Source: Propionibacteriaceae bacterium (lineage in GTDB: Bacteria; Actinomycetota; Actinomycetes; Propionibacteriales; Propionibacteriaceae). Taken from it: a stretch of DNA of 64,000 bases. Positions 34,136 through 43,041 of this stretch are shown piece after piece. The stretch spans positions 26,482-90,481 of the forward strand of contig JAIRYW010000008.1 of assembly GCA_031267645.1 (NCBI GenBank). Reading direction: 5' to 3'. The notes beneath the pieces were generated by a model, which worked only from the letters and a program-made list of their open reading frames with translations, made no database searches and was not told where the DNA came from. A program made the position numbers and the translations under genes. The stretch's first letter is position 1. Each line of letters opens with the position of its first letter.

Positions 34136-34810
34136 CTAGGCCTCGGGCAGGTCGGCCCCGGCCAGGATGGCCAAGCTGGCCGACACGCCGAGACGGTCGG
34201 CCCCGGCCTCCAAGTTGGGCACGACGTCGGGCCAGGTCCGCATGCCGCCGGAGGCCTTGACCCTCATGGTGGGCGGCACGGTCCGCTTCATCAGAGCGAC
34301 GTCGGGGGCGGTGGCCCCGCCGCCGCCGAAGCCGGTCGAGGTTTTGACGAAATCGGCCCCGGCCCGGGCCGCCGCTTGGCAGGCCTGGACCTTCTCCTGG
34401 TCGGTCAGGTAGCAGGTCTCGATGATGACCTTGACCAGGGTGCCGGCGGCAGCGGCCACGACGGCCGCGATGTCCTCGTAGACGGTCTCGACCTGACCGG
34501 CTTTGAGGGCGCCGAGATTGATCACCATGTCGACCTCCTCGGCCCCGTTGGCGATGGCGTCCTTGGTCTCGAAAGCCTTGGTGGCCGACGTGTTGGCGCC
34601 CAGCGGGAAGCCGATGACGGTGCAGACCTTGACGCCGGAGCCATTCAACAGTTGGGCCGCCTGGGGCACGTTGACCGGGTTGACACAGACCGACGCCGCT
34701 TTAATGTCAATTGCTTCTTGACATATTTGGGCGATGTCCGCCGGCCGGGCGACGGCCTTCAGCAGGGTGTGGTCCATCATGGCGGCCAATTGGGCCTTGG
34801 TCAGATTCAT
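34136..34810 (-). CDS. deoC: Deoxyribose-phosphate aldolase (DeoC family)
   Basis: A 224-residue class I aldolase of the DeoC/LacD-like fold. The Schiff-base Lys lies in [11 protein letters not shown] and the second active-site Lys in GGMRTW-upstream [17 protein letters not shown] is also typical. It cleaves 2-deoxyribose-5-phosphate or a related sugar phosphate to acetaldehyde plus a triose phosphate. ATG at 34810 follows AAAGGAG. With no deoA/deoB nearby, its substrate may be a different sugar phosphate generated in this operon. Confidence 0.93.
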   Translation of the reverse strand: MNLTKAQLAAMMDHTLLKAVARPADIAQICQEAIDIKAASVCVNPVNVPQAAQLLNGSGVKVCTVIGFPLGANTSATKAFETKDAIANGAEEVDMVINLGALKAGQVETVYEDIAAVVAAAAGTLVKVIIETCYLTDQEKVQACQAAARAGADFVKTSTGFGGGGATAPDVALMKRTVPPTMRVKASGGMRTWPDVVPNLEAGADRLGVSASLAILAGADLPEA

Positions 34811-34830
34811 TAGTGCTCCTTTGACTTGGT

Positions 34831-35727
34831 TCAACGGACGAGCCCGAGCTCGCGCAGGTCGCGCTCGATGGTGTCGGCCTGAGCCGAGCTCAGTTCGGCC
34901 AGGGGCGGCCGCATGGCGCCCAGAGGCGTCCCGACCAACCCGGAGGCGAATTTGTAGCCGGCGTCGAAGGGGCCGGTCTTGAGCGCCTGTCGGATCCGCA
35001 AGAGGCGGTCCTGGGCGGCCCAGGCCTGGTCCCAGGCGCCAACCTGGGCGGCCCGGGTGAGCGCTAAGACCTCTTCCGGGAAGACGGCCGAGATGAGCGA
35101 CACCACGCCCTGCCCGCCCAGACGCATGACCGAGACGGTGGTGGCGTCGGTGCCGTTGAGGAATTCGACCGCCGGGCCGCCGATCAGCCGCAGCGTGGTC
35201 TGGATGTGCAGGAAGTCGATGGTCGACTCCTTGTAATAGCGCACATTCGGATTCTGGGCGAACAGTCGGCCGACCGTCTCCGGACTGGCGGTGTTGCCGG
35301 TCTGGGGCGCGTTGTAGAAGCCACAGGGCAATTCGGTCGACTGGGCCAGGTGGTCGAGGTGGGCCAGCAGAGCCGGCTGCGACAGCGGGTAGACGTACGG
35401 CGCCTGCAGGCAGACCGCGTCGACGCCGCTGGCCTCGTAGGCGCGCAGGATCCGTTCGGCTTCGAGAACGGTGTTGGCCACCACATTGGCCATCACCGGC
35501 AGACGGCCGCGCGCCGCCTCGACCACACAGGCCGTCGTGGCGACCCGCTCGTCAGCGTCCAGCGAGAGCGACTCGCTGGCCAGGCCGTTGGTGAACAGAC
35601 CGTTCACACCGGCCGCGACCTGCCGTTCGACCTCGCCGGCCAAGAGGTCGAAGTCGATCGAGCCGTCGGCCCGGAAAGGGGTCAGCAGTTCGGTGGTGAC
35701 GCCTTGGAATGATGGTTGAGGTGACAT
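34831..35727 (-). CDS. Dihydrodipicolinate synthase/N-acetylneuraminate lyase family aldolase
   Basis: A 298-residue TIM-barrel pyruvate-type aldolase. [10 protein letters not shown] has the catalytic Tyr, and VRYYKES the Schiff-base Lys. The substrate loop [13 protein letters not shown] differs from the GTTGE of true DapA, so a sugar-acid aldolase is more likely than lysine synthesis. It lies 20 bases before deoC and after the FGGY kinase, consistent with cleavage of a 2-keto-3-deoxy acid. Start at 35727 (MSPQPSF). Confidence 0.85.
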   Translation of the reverse strand: MSPQPSFQGVTTELLTPFRADGSIDFDLLAGEVERQVAAGVNGLFTNGLASESLSLDADERVATTACVVEAARGRLPVMANVVANTVLEAERILRAYEASGVDAVCLQAPYVYPLSQPALLAHLDHLAQSTELPCGFYNAPQTGNTASPETVGRLFAQNPNVRYYKESTIDFLHIQTTLRLIGGPAVEFLNGTDATTVSVMRLGGQGVVSLISAVFPEEVLALTRAAQVGAWDQAWAAQDRLLRIRQALKTGPFDAGYKFASGLVGTPLGAMRPPLAELSSAQADTIERDLRELGLVR

Positions 35728-35805
35728 ATTCCTGCTTTCTTCTCGTTTTCTCGGCCGGGCGGCCGTGGGGACCGCCCAGCCAGCTGTCGGCTGGTCCCGA
35801 CGCCT

Positions 35806-35876
35806 CGTCATCCCGCGCCCGGCCGTCGTCCCTGACGGTGGGACGGCGCGGTCGGCGGGCCAGGCGCGGGATGACG
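35806..35876. repeat. 14-bp inverted repeat between kinase and aldolase genes
   Basis: CGTCATCCCGCGCC at 35806-35819 is perfectly complemented at 35863-35876, with a 43-base loop. It lies in the 174-base gap downstream of the kinase and could attenuate transcription or stabilise one part of the operon mRNA; it resembles dispersed REP-like palindromes. Confidence 0.55.
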
Positions 35877-35901
35877 GAGGACGTCGGTCGACCAGCGCCT
35901 C

Positions 35902-37446
35902 TCAGCCCTCGATGCCGAGCTTCTTGAGCGCGGCGGCGCGGGCGTGCCAAGCCTCCATCAGAGCGTACGGGACGGCCTTGTAGACCTGGTACAGCTCTTG
36001 ATAGACGGCCACATTGGCGGGTATGGGCTGGTAGACCTTGTCGACCTGGCAGAACTTGGCCACGGCCTCCTCCTGGCTGGAGAAGCAGCCGGCGGCCAGG
36101 GCCGCCATCCAAGCGCCGCCCTTGGCACCGTATTCGGTGCCGGAGACCAAGGTGACCGGCAGGTTGAAGATGTCGGCGAAGATCTGGCACCAGATCGGCG
36201 ACTTGGCCCCGCCGCCGGACAAACGGATGTCGACCGGGTCGAGGGCGTACTCATCGATGCAGTGCTTGTTCGAGTAGGCCATGCCCTCGTAGATGGCCCG
36301 CAGCATGGCGTAACGGTTGGCCCTGGTCGACAGCCCGAAGAAATTGCCCCGGGCGGCGGTGTCGGTGAAGGGCGCGCGCTCGCCGGCGGCGTTCATGTAG
36401 GGATGGTAGATGATGCCGTAGGCGCCCGGTCCGACCCGGTCGACCTCGTCGTCGAACAGCTGATAGACGGAGATGCCCTGCTCTTGGGCCTTGACCTTGT
36501 CTTCGTAGGTGAAGTTGTTGACGAACCAGTCCGAGTTGGGCGTCCCGGTCAAGGGGGCGATCATCTGGAGCCACTTGCCGGGCACGTTGCAGGTCGAGGT
36601 CGACCCCAGCATGACGCCGTCGTTGGGGAAGTCGGGCAGCACCATGGTGGCGACGCCGGAGGTGCCCAGGATGATGTTGACCTGGCCGTCCGAGATGTCA
36701 CCCACGCCGGCGGCGCAACCAGTGACGTCCCAGCCGACCGAGATGACGGGCGTGCCGGCCTTCAAGCCGGTGGCCTGAGCGGCGGCGGCGGTGACTGACC
36801 CGACCGGCTGCTGCGGCTCGGTCTGAGGCACGAAGCGGTCGTAGAACTCGGCCACGCCGCACAGTTCGAGGGTCTTGCGGCTGACTTGGCGGTCTTCGCC
36901 CACGACCCCGAAGTAATCGGAGCCATTGGCGGTCAGATTGCCGGTCAGCTTGTAGGCGATGTACATATTCGAGGTCACGAAGTAGCTCGATTGGGCCAAG
37001 GTCTCGGGCTCGTTGGCCTTCAACCAGGGCAGCATGAGGCCGTAGTTGGCCGTCATCAGCCAGTTGGCCGTCTCGGCGAAGACCTCGGCCATCTTGCCGT
37101 TGGCGATCCACTCGTCCATCAGTTCGGCGCAGCGGGCGTCGTTCCACAGGATGCCGTTACGGAACGGCGTCAGGTCCTGGTCCAGGAACGAACAGCCGCC
37201 GCACTTGCCAGTGATGCCGACACCGACCACCTCGCCGGGGTCGATCTGGGCTTTGGCTAGGAGTTCTTTGAGTCCGATGGAGACCTCCACCCAGTCGGTC
37301 TCGAGATCGAACTCGGACCAGCCGAACTTCGGTTCGAACACCGGCGTCTTACGAGCGGAAACGAAAAGTTCATTGCCGCTGAGATCAAATAGTACTGACT
37401 TCACCACCGAGGTGCCAGAGTCGATTCCGATTACGTACTTGCCCAT
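35902..37446 (-). CDS. FGGY-family carbohydrate kinase
   Basis: A 514-residue ATP-dependent sugar or polyol kinase. The N-terminus YVIGIDSGTSVVKSVLFDL is the actin-like phosphate-1 loop. GVGITGKCGG, ILGTSGVATMV and the C-terminal RLSGGGAKSPIW are the other nucleotide elements. It is closest in pattern to xylulokinase/erythritol-kinase-like FGGY proteins, and the SorC/EryD-type regulator in the operon agrees with this. First gene of the operon, under the promoter at 37584-37612. The substrate cannot be fixed. Confidence 0.88.
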   Translation of the reverse strand: MGKYVIGIDSGTSVVKSVLFDLSGNELFVSARKTPVFEPKFGWSEFDLETDWVEVSIGLKELLAKAQIDPGEVVGVGITGKCGGCSFLDQDLTPFRNGILWNDARCAELMDEWIANGKMAEVFAETANWLMTANYGLMLPWLKANEPETLAQSSYFVTSNMYIAYKLTGNLTANGSDYFGVVGEDRQVSRKTLELCGVAEFYDRFVPQTEPQQPVGSVTAAAAQATGLKAGTPVISVGWDVTGCAAGVGDISDGQVNIILGTSGVATMVLPDFPNDGVMLGSTSTCNVPGKWLQMIAPLTGTPNSDWFVNNFTYEDKVKAQEQGISVYQLFDDEVDRVGPGAYGIIYHPYMNAAGERAPFTDTAARGNFFGLSTRANRYAMLRAIYEGMAYSNKHCIDEYALDPVDIRLSGGGAKSPIWCQIFADIFNLPVTLVSGTEYGAKGGAWMAALAAGCFSSQEEAVAKFCQVDKVYQPIPANVAVYQELYQVYKAVPYALMEAWHARAAALKKLGIEG

Positions 37447-37581
37447 CTGCGTTGCTCCCATCTTGGAATGTCGTGACGTCTCTGTCAGGCGGCCTAGCGG
37501 CCGCGGTCAACGGATGTCCCAGGGCCTGGGACGCTTCCCGGCCTCAGGTCGAGGCGAGGACTTGGACCGGGTATGCACTTC

Positions 37582-37612
37582 TGATCATAGCCTGATCAGA
37601 TGATCACCGCAA
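37582..37612 (-). promoter_or_regulatory. Promoter with three TGATCA operator-like sites
   Basis: On the minus strand TTGCGG (37607-37612), a 17-base spacer and TATGAT (37584-37589) form a promoter for the kinase operon. The palindrome TGATCA occurs at 37582-37587, 37593-37598 and 37601-37606, overlapping the -10 and filling the spacer. That geometry suggests repression, probably by the SorC-type protein of the operon. The rest of 37447-37817 holds no gene. Confidence 0.6.
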
Positions 37613-37817
37613 TGGCCCGCAACGATGGAATTCGAGATTCTTGACCGCCGGCCGGCGAAGGCCGAGCGGGAGGGGGCTCAGCCCGGGGCGGCGGGGCGGC
37701 GGGCCGGGACCAGTCGAGCGACGGAGCGACGGACCGGAACCGGTCAGGCGGTTCGACCCCGGTCAGACCAGGAGCGACTGGCCGTGCCGGACGGACCGAC
37801 GAGCCGGGGCCGGCGCC

Positions 37818-38720
37818 TCAGCCCTGGTCGTGCCAGGAGCGGCAGCGGTCGGAGCCGTCGGCCAGGACCATGCCGTTGACCGGCACCTGGGCCACGCTGG
37901 CGACCGGCAGGCACTTGGCCTTGAGCAGGAAGAAGGCGTGCTCGGCGAAGGCCGGGTAGTCGAAGGTCGACTCGAAGTTGGCCATGCCCTTGGCCAAGAT
38001 CAGGTCGCAGCCGGTCAACAGGTCGTGCACGGCGGGGGCGATCTCGCTGGGCGGCAGGCCGATGCCGTCGGAGCCGGACTCGACGATGGTGGCGAAGCGG
38101 TCCAGCCCGGCCAGCTCGGCGTCGGCCCGCATGGCGTCGTTGATGACGGGGCCGGATTTGACGATGACCGTGATGCGGAGCGGCGCCAGGCCCTGTTCGG
38201 CTCGGAAGCGGACGATCTCTTCCACCAGCAGCCCGTCGAAGATGACCTCGCCGGCGTTGTCGCAGGACAGCGCCAAAGAGTCGGCGGCGACCAGACGGGC
38301 CCGGAAGGCCTCATAGTCGTAGACCGCGAAATCGGTCTCCATCAAACCCAACACGGCCTGATCGACGTCGAAGCTCTCACCGAAGGCGAAGTCGATCATG
38401 TTGCCGACGGCGGCCAGGCGGATGGCGGTGGCCAGACGGTCGGGCTGCTCGTCCAAAATGCGCCGAGCCAGCGGCATGGCCGCCAGGGCGGCCGCGTTCT
38501 GCTCCGCCTTGTCCTGGGCCAGGGGGTCGAAGGCGCCCGTGGCCGAGCGAGCGGAGCGGTAGAAGTCGTTCAGGGTCAGACAAATGTCGGCCCCAGTTTG
38601 GAACTTGGGGCTGTAGTCCTCGATCAGCTGGAGCTTGCGCTGAGCCGGCACGTCGACCCGGCGCAGAGCTCGCAGAATGGCGGAGGTCTGGCACCCCACG
38701 CAGGTGGCTTGCAGTCTCAT
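37818..38720 (-). CDS. DUF89/ARMT1-like metal-dependent phosphatase
   Basis: A 300-residue DUF89 protein of the damage-control phosphatase group. SLALSCDNAGEVIFDGLLVE holds the metal Asp-Asn, and IVKSGPVINDAM, AKGMANFES and LLKAKCLPVA are family signatures; an N-terminal CVGCQ marks the Cys-containing prokaryotic subfamily. Relatives remove phosphate from harmful or excess sugar phosphates. It lies upstream of the FGGY kinase operon on the same strand, consistent with clearing side products, but the 371-base gap leaves the link open. Confidence 0.85.
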   Translation of the reverse strand: MRLQATCVGCQTSAILRALRRVDVPAQRKLQLIEDYSPKFQTGADICLTLNDFYRSARSATGAFDPLAQDKAEQNAAALAAMPLARRILDEQPDRLATAIRLAAVGNMIDFAFGESFDVDQAVLGLMETDFAVYDYEAFRARLVAADSLALSCDNAGEVIFDGLLVEEIVRFRAEQGLAPLRITVIVKSGPVINDAMRADAELAGLDRFATIVESGSDGIGLPPSEIAPAVHDLLTGCDLILAKGMANFESTFDYPAFAEHAFFLLKAKCLPVASVAQVPVNGMVLADGSDRCRSWHDQG

Positions 38721-38908
38721 GGCGCTCCCATCCGGGTCGGTACGGCAGGGGCCCGAGGCGGCTAGCCCGCTCGCTTTGGACAGCGATCTACCCGGACCAC
38801 CCTATGCCCCGCGCCGAAGATTCGCACCGCCGGCGGCCCCTGAGATCCGCCTGGCGGCGTCGACGCGGCGGCGTCGGCACAGCGCTGGGATAGCCCCGCG
38901 GACGTGAT

Positions 38909-39805
38909 TCAGAAGGTCGCCTGCGCCGTCTCGATGAAGTCGTCCAGCAGCACCGACGAGAAACTATTCTTGCGGCGGCAGACGACCGTGTGCCGGAACA
39001 GCGGGTACGGCAGCGACAGCTTCCGCACCGTTTCGCCGCCCGGGGCGGGATCGCTGTACGGCAGGATGGTGAACGCCATCGCGGTCTGCGCCAGCCGCAG
39101 GCAGGTCTGCCAACTGTCGGTCTCCAGCATGGGGTGTGGAGCCAGGCCGATCCGTTCCAGCACCAGGTCCTGCAACACCCGCAGGTTGTGGCCCCGCTTC
39201 ATCAGCACGAACGGCCGGTCGATCAGTTCGCGCGGATCGATGACGGGGAACAGCCGGCCGGCCGCCGGTTCGGCGGTCTGGGACTCGAAATCGTGCCAGG
39301 CCAGAAGCACCACCTCCTCGTTAGTCAAGGTGTGGCTCAAGATGTTCGGATGCGGCTTCAACTCGGAGCAGATGATGACATCGAGCGAGCCTTTGAGCAG
39401 CCGCTCCTCCAGCGCCGCTTTGAAGTCCTCGACCAAGTTGAAGCGGGCTTTGGGGTACCTCTTCATCAGGGGCGACAGAACAGTGGGGATGACGAAAGGC
39501 GAGTGCTGCGGCCCGCAGCCGACGTTCAGGAACCCGGCGCCGGGATCGTTCAGATCGTCGATCTCGTGCTGTAGGTCGCTGTAGACGGAGATGATCCGCT
39601 CGGCGGCGGTGACGTATTTCTCGCCGGCCTGGGTCAGCGCCAGCGGGGTGACCGAGCGGTCGAACAGTTTGGCCCCCATCTCCTTCTCGACGCTGGCCAG
39701 CAGGGCCGACAGTGATGGTTGGCTGATGTGGAGACTGGCCGCCGCCCCGGTGACGGAGCCTTCTTGGGCGATGCGCAAGATGTATTGGAGTTGGCGCATG
39801 TTCAT
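38909..39805 (-). CDS. LysR-family transcriptional regulator
   Basis: A 298-residue LysR protein: N-terminal winged helix (MRQLQYILRIAQEGSVTGAA, ISQPSLSALLASVEKEMG) and a periplasmic-binding-like effector domain. It is divergent from the DUF4387-CitMHS-AtuA operon with a short shared AT-rich region, the standard layout for a LysR activator of the neighbouring catabolic genes. The start MNMRQL at 39805 is chosen; MRQL at 39799 is equally possible. Confidence 0.92.
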   Translation of the reverse strand: MNMRQLQYILRIAQEGSVTGAAASLHISQPSLSALLASVEKEMGAKLFDRSVTPLALTQAGEKYVTAAERIISVYSDLQHEIDDLNDPGAGFLNVGCGPQHSPFVIPTVLSPLMKRYPKARFNLVEDFKAALEERLLKGSLDVIICSELKPHPNILSHTLTNEEVVLLAWHDFESQTAEPAAGRLFPVIDPRELIDRPFVLMKRGHNLRVLQDLVLERIGLAPHPMLETDSWQTCLRLAQTAMAFTILPYSDPAPGGETVRKLSLPYPLFRHTVVCRRKNSFSSVLLDDFIETAQATF

Positions 39806-39829
39806 GTCCGTTCCCGTCTTCATAATATT

Positions 39830-39860
39830 TTTCATATGAAACCAATAGGAATAATAGTAT
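39830..39860 (+). promoter_or_regulatory. AT-rich divergent promoter region with palindrome
   Basis: A perfect 12-bp palindrome TTTCATATGAAA (39830-39841) lies between the LysR gene and the catabolic operon. TTCATA (39831) and TAGTAT (39855-39860), 18 bases apart, are a possible plus-strand promoter overlapping it. This is the most AT-rich gap in the region and a likely LysR target. Confidence 0.45.
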
Positions 39861-39921
39861 TTTACACATGACCTGAGCCTGATTAGCGTACAACCACCAG
39901 CCGCGTACAAGGAGGTGCCGC

Positions 39922-40227
39922 ATGGCCACGGTGGAACAACTAGCCCGTTACGTCCGCTCGAAGAACGCCGGTCCGTTCTGGGTCACTTTGGAGATCTTCA
40001 CCGACAACGACGCCGCGTATCAGCAGATCAAGGGCTCGCCCAACCTGACCAAGGCCGCGGTGGCCGAGTTGTACGGCGTCGAGCCCGGCTTGGTCAAGCA
40101 GTTCTACCTGGACGACCTACGAGTGGTGAAGTACTCGTACCCGCGTCCGCGTCCGTCCGGTCACCGGGCCGAGAACGACATGCACTCCGGCCAGCAATAC
40201 ATCAAGTTGGCCGAAGTCGAGGTGTGA
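39922..40227 (+). CDS. DUF4387 family protein
   Basis: A 101-residue protein with YVRSKNAGPFWVTLEIFTDND at the N-terminus and VKYSYPRPRPSGHRAENDMH near the end, the DUF4387 pattern. DUF4387 occurs beside or fused to AtuA-like (DUF1446) proteins, as here two genes downstream, so it is probably a small subunit of the same enzyme. Function unknown. AAGGAGGTG ribosome site; first gene of the operon. Confidence 0.88.
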   Translation: MATVEQLARYVRSKNAGPFWVTLEIFTDNDAAYQQIKGSPNLTKAAVAELYGVEPGLVKQFYLDDLRVVKYSYPRPRPSGHRAENDMHSGQQYIKLAEVEV

Positions 40228-40281
40228 CCGTCCGTCGCCCCACCCATCCCACCCAGGCTTGATTAACAAGGAGACTGAGCC

Positions 40282-41592
40282 GTGGAGACTGCGCTAGAAA
40301 TCTCGACCTACCAGATCATCGTCGGCGTGATCATGATCATTGTGTTCATGGCCGCCATCCTGAGCAAGAAGATGAGCGCGCTGACGGCGCTGGTCACCAT
40401 CCCGATCTTGGGCGGCCTGGCCGCCGGCTTCGGCACCGAGACCTTCGTCTTCGCGATGAAGGGGATCATGGAGGTCGACACCACGATCGCCATGCTGGCC
40501 TTCGCCATCGCCTACTTCGGCATCATGCTGGGCACGGGCTTGTTCGACCCGCTGACCGGCTTCGTGCTCCGCCTGATGCGGGGCGACCCGCTGCGGGTGC
40601 TGGTCGGCACCGCCATCCTCTCCACCTTGCTCTCTTTGGACGGCGACGGCACCACGACGATCATGATCGCCTGCGCCGCTTTGTTGCCGGTCTACAACAA
40701 GCTCGGCATCAGCCGCATCTGGCTGGCCATCTTCGTCATCATGCCCAACGGCGCCATCAACCTGCTGCCCTGGGGCGGACCGACCGCCCGCCTGCTGGCA
40801 GTCTTGCCGGTCGACTCGAACGAACTACTGGTCAAGTTGATCCCGCTGATCCTGTCCGGCGTGGTCTGCTCCGTCGTGATCGCCTTCTTCGTCGGCCTGC
40901 AAGAACGCAAACGCCTCGGCATCGTGGACGTCGCCTTCGAGGAGCACAGACGGGAACTCGACGTCGACGAGCTGGCCCTACGCCGCCCCAAGCTGGTCTG
41001 GTTCAACCTCGTGTTGACGATTGTGGTGCTGCTGGCCATCATCGCCGTCGGCATCCCCGGACCGCTGGTGTTCGCCTTCGGCGCCGCCATCGCGCTGGTC
41101 GTCAACTACCACGACCTCAAACTCGAGCGCAAAGCCGTCGGTTCGACCGCGGACGCCCTGGTGCACGTCATCCTCATGATCCTGGGAGCCGGCATCCTGC
41201 TCGGCGTGCTGAGCGAGTCCGGTCTGGCGGCGGCCATGGCCGACCGGCTGATCTCCGTCATCCCGACCAGTTGGGGCCCGGCCTTCAACTTCGTATTGGC
41301 CCTGGTGAGCGCCCCGGCGGTCTGGATCATGAACAATGACGCCTTCTACTTCGGGGCTTTCCCGGTCTTGGCCGAGACCGCCAGTCAGTACGGCTTCAGC
41401 CAGATGCAGATCGCCATCGCCTCGCTGCCCGGCCAGGCCTTGCGCGGTTTCAGCCCGGTCATCCCGTCGCTGTACTTCCTGGCCGCCTACGTCAAGATCG
41501 AGTTCAGCGACTTCCAGAAGAAGATCATCCCGTTCTGCTTCATCTGTTTCGCCGTCCAGCTCGGGGCGGCCGCCCTAGTCGGCGCCTTCTGA
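40282..41592 (+). CDS. CitMHS-family organic acid transporter
   Basis: A 436-residue membrane protein with about eleven to twelve hydrophobic segments. The pattern (GGLAAGFGTETFVFAMKGIM, LSLDGDGTTTIMIACAALLP, LPWGGPTARLLAVLP) fits the CitMHS family, which imports metal-citrate or related di/tricarboxylates by proton symport. GTG after AAGGAGA. The substrate is presumably the compound degraded by the genes that follow. Confidence 0.9.
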   Translation: METALEISTYQIIVGVIMIIVFMAAILSKKMSALTALVTIPILGGLAAGFGTETFVFAMKGIMEVDTTIAMLAFAIAYFGIMLGTGLFDPLTGFVLRLMRGDPLRVLVGTAILSTLLSLDGDGTTTIMIACAALLPVYNKLGISRIWLAIFVIMPNGAINLLPWGGPTARLLAVLPVDSNELLVKLIPLILSGVVCSVVIAFFVGLQERKRLGIVDVAFEEHRRELDVDELALRRPKLVWFNLVLTIVVLLAIIAVGIPGPLVFAFGAAIALVVNYHDLKLERKAVGSTADALVHVILMILGAGILLGVLSESGLAAAMADRLISVIPTSWGPAFNFVLALVSAPAVWIMNNDAFYFGAFPVLAETASQYGFSQMQIAIASLPGQALRGFSPVIPSLYFLAAYVKIEFSDFQKKIIPFCFICFAVQLGAAALVGAF

Positions 41593-41627
41593 CCGACCCC
41601 CGCATCACCTTAAGAGGAGACCGAAGA

Positions 41628-42992
41628 ATGAACACCTGCAGCGTTTTGATGCCGATCGGCGGCCTTGGCGCCGGCATCAACAAGGAAGCCTTTGACTTTG
41701 GCATGGCCATGAATCCAGACGCCATCGCCGTCGACGCCGGCTCGACCGACTCCGGCCCGGCCTACCTGGCCACCGCCACTTGCAAGGTGCCCCGTATGAC
41801 CGTCAAGGCCGACCTCGAGATCTGCGTCCAGGGGGCCGTCGAGGGCGGCATCCCGCTTTTCATCGGCAGCTGCGGCACCTGCGGCACCGACAATTTGGTG
41901 GACTGGACGGGTGACATCGTGGCCGAGATCCTGGCCGAGCATGGCTGGCAGGCCAAGATCGCCAAGATCTACAGCCAGCAGCCAGCTGAAACGCTCGAGC
42001 GGAAGTGGGACGAAGGCAAGATCCACGCCCTGGAGGGCGCCCCCGAGATCGGACGGGGAACCTTCGCCGATTGCAGCAACATCGTCGCGGTGCTCGGCGT
42101 CGAGCCGTTCATCGAGGCGGTCCAAGCCGGAGCCCAGATCATCTTGGCCGGCCGCGCCACCGACACAGCCGTCATCGCCGCCTACCCGATCTTGAAGGGC
42201 TGCGACGTGGCGGCGTCCTGGCACGGCGCCAAGACCGTCGAATGCGGCGCCCAATGCGCCGACAAGGAGGACGGCATGGGCGTCCTGCTGACCGTGGACG
42301 AGACCGGCTTCTACGTCCGACCGCTCCTGCCGGACGCCCACTGCACGCCCTACACCGTCTCCTCGCACTTGATGTACGAGAACACCGATCCCTGGCGGCT
42401 GACCGAACCATCCGGCACGATGGTCACCCACAAGGCCGTTTACACCCAAGTGGACGAGTTCACCACCTACGTCACCGGCTCGGAGTTCGAGCCGGCCGAG
42501 CAGTACACCATGAAGCTGGAAGGGGCCCGCCCGAACGGCTTCCAGAACATCAGCTTGGTCGGCATCGCCAATCGGAAGATTTGCGCCGACCCAGAGCGCT
42601 GGATCCGTAACATCACCGCCTTCGGCGTGGCCAAACTCGACAAACTCGGCATCGACCCGGCCACCTACCACATCGACTTCAAGGCCTACGGTTTCAACGC
42701 CGTGCTGGCCGGCGCGCCGCCGCTCGACGCCCCGCCGCCACGCGAACTAGGTATGTTGCTGACTGTGACGGCTGACACACAGGAGCTCGCCACCCGGGTC
42801 GCCAAGCTCTACCAGCCGCTGCTGTTGCACTTCCCGACTGACATGGACGAGCGCGAACAACTTCCCAGCTTCGCCTTCCCCTTCTCCCCGGCCGATTGTC
42901 CGCGGGGAGAGACCCATGAATTCACGCTTTACCACGTGGTCGACGTGGACGACCCGCTCGAACTGGTCCGCATCGCCTACGTCACCGTTTGA
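41628..42992 (+). CDS. AtuA-like (DUF1446) acyclic terpene utilization family protein
   Basis: A 454-residue protein with an AtuA-type domain: VLMPIGGLGAGINKEAF, IAVDAGSTDSGPAYL, IGSCGTCGTDN and LAGRATDTAVIAAYP. AtuA was named in terpene catabolism, but most relatives sit in organic-acid operons with DUF4387, as here. The reaction is unknown. AAGAGGAGA precedes ATG. A transketolase gene follows. Confidence 0.88.
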   Translation: MNTCSVLMPIGGLGAGINKEAFDFGMAMNPDAIAVDAGSTDSGPAYLATATCKVPRMTVKADLEICVQGAVEGGIPLFIGSCGTCGTDNLVDWTGDIVAEILAEHGWQAKIAKIYSQQPAETLERKWDEGKIHALEGAPEIGRGTFADCSNIVAVLGVEPFIEAVQAGAQIILAGRATDTAVIAAYPILKGCDVAASWHGAKTVECGAQCADKEDGMGVLLTVDETGFYVRPLLPDAHCTPYTVSSHLMYENTDPWRLTEPSGTMVTHKAVYTQVDEFTTYVTGSEFEPAEQYTMKLEGARPNGFQNISLVGIANRKICADPERWIRNITAFGVAKLDKLGIDPATYHIDFKAYGFNAVLAGAPPLDAPPPRELGMLLTVTADTQELATRVAKLYQPLLLHFPTDMDEREQLPSFAFPFSPADCPRGETHEFTLYHVVDVDDPLELVRIAYVTV

Positions 42993-43041
42993 GAAAGGTG
43001 AGAACCGTGCTCCAAGCGCTGGGGACGAGGAGGTCCAAGGC

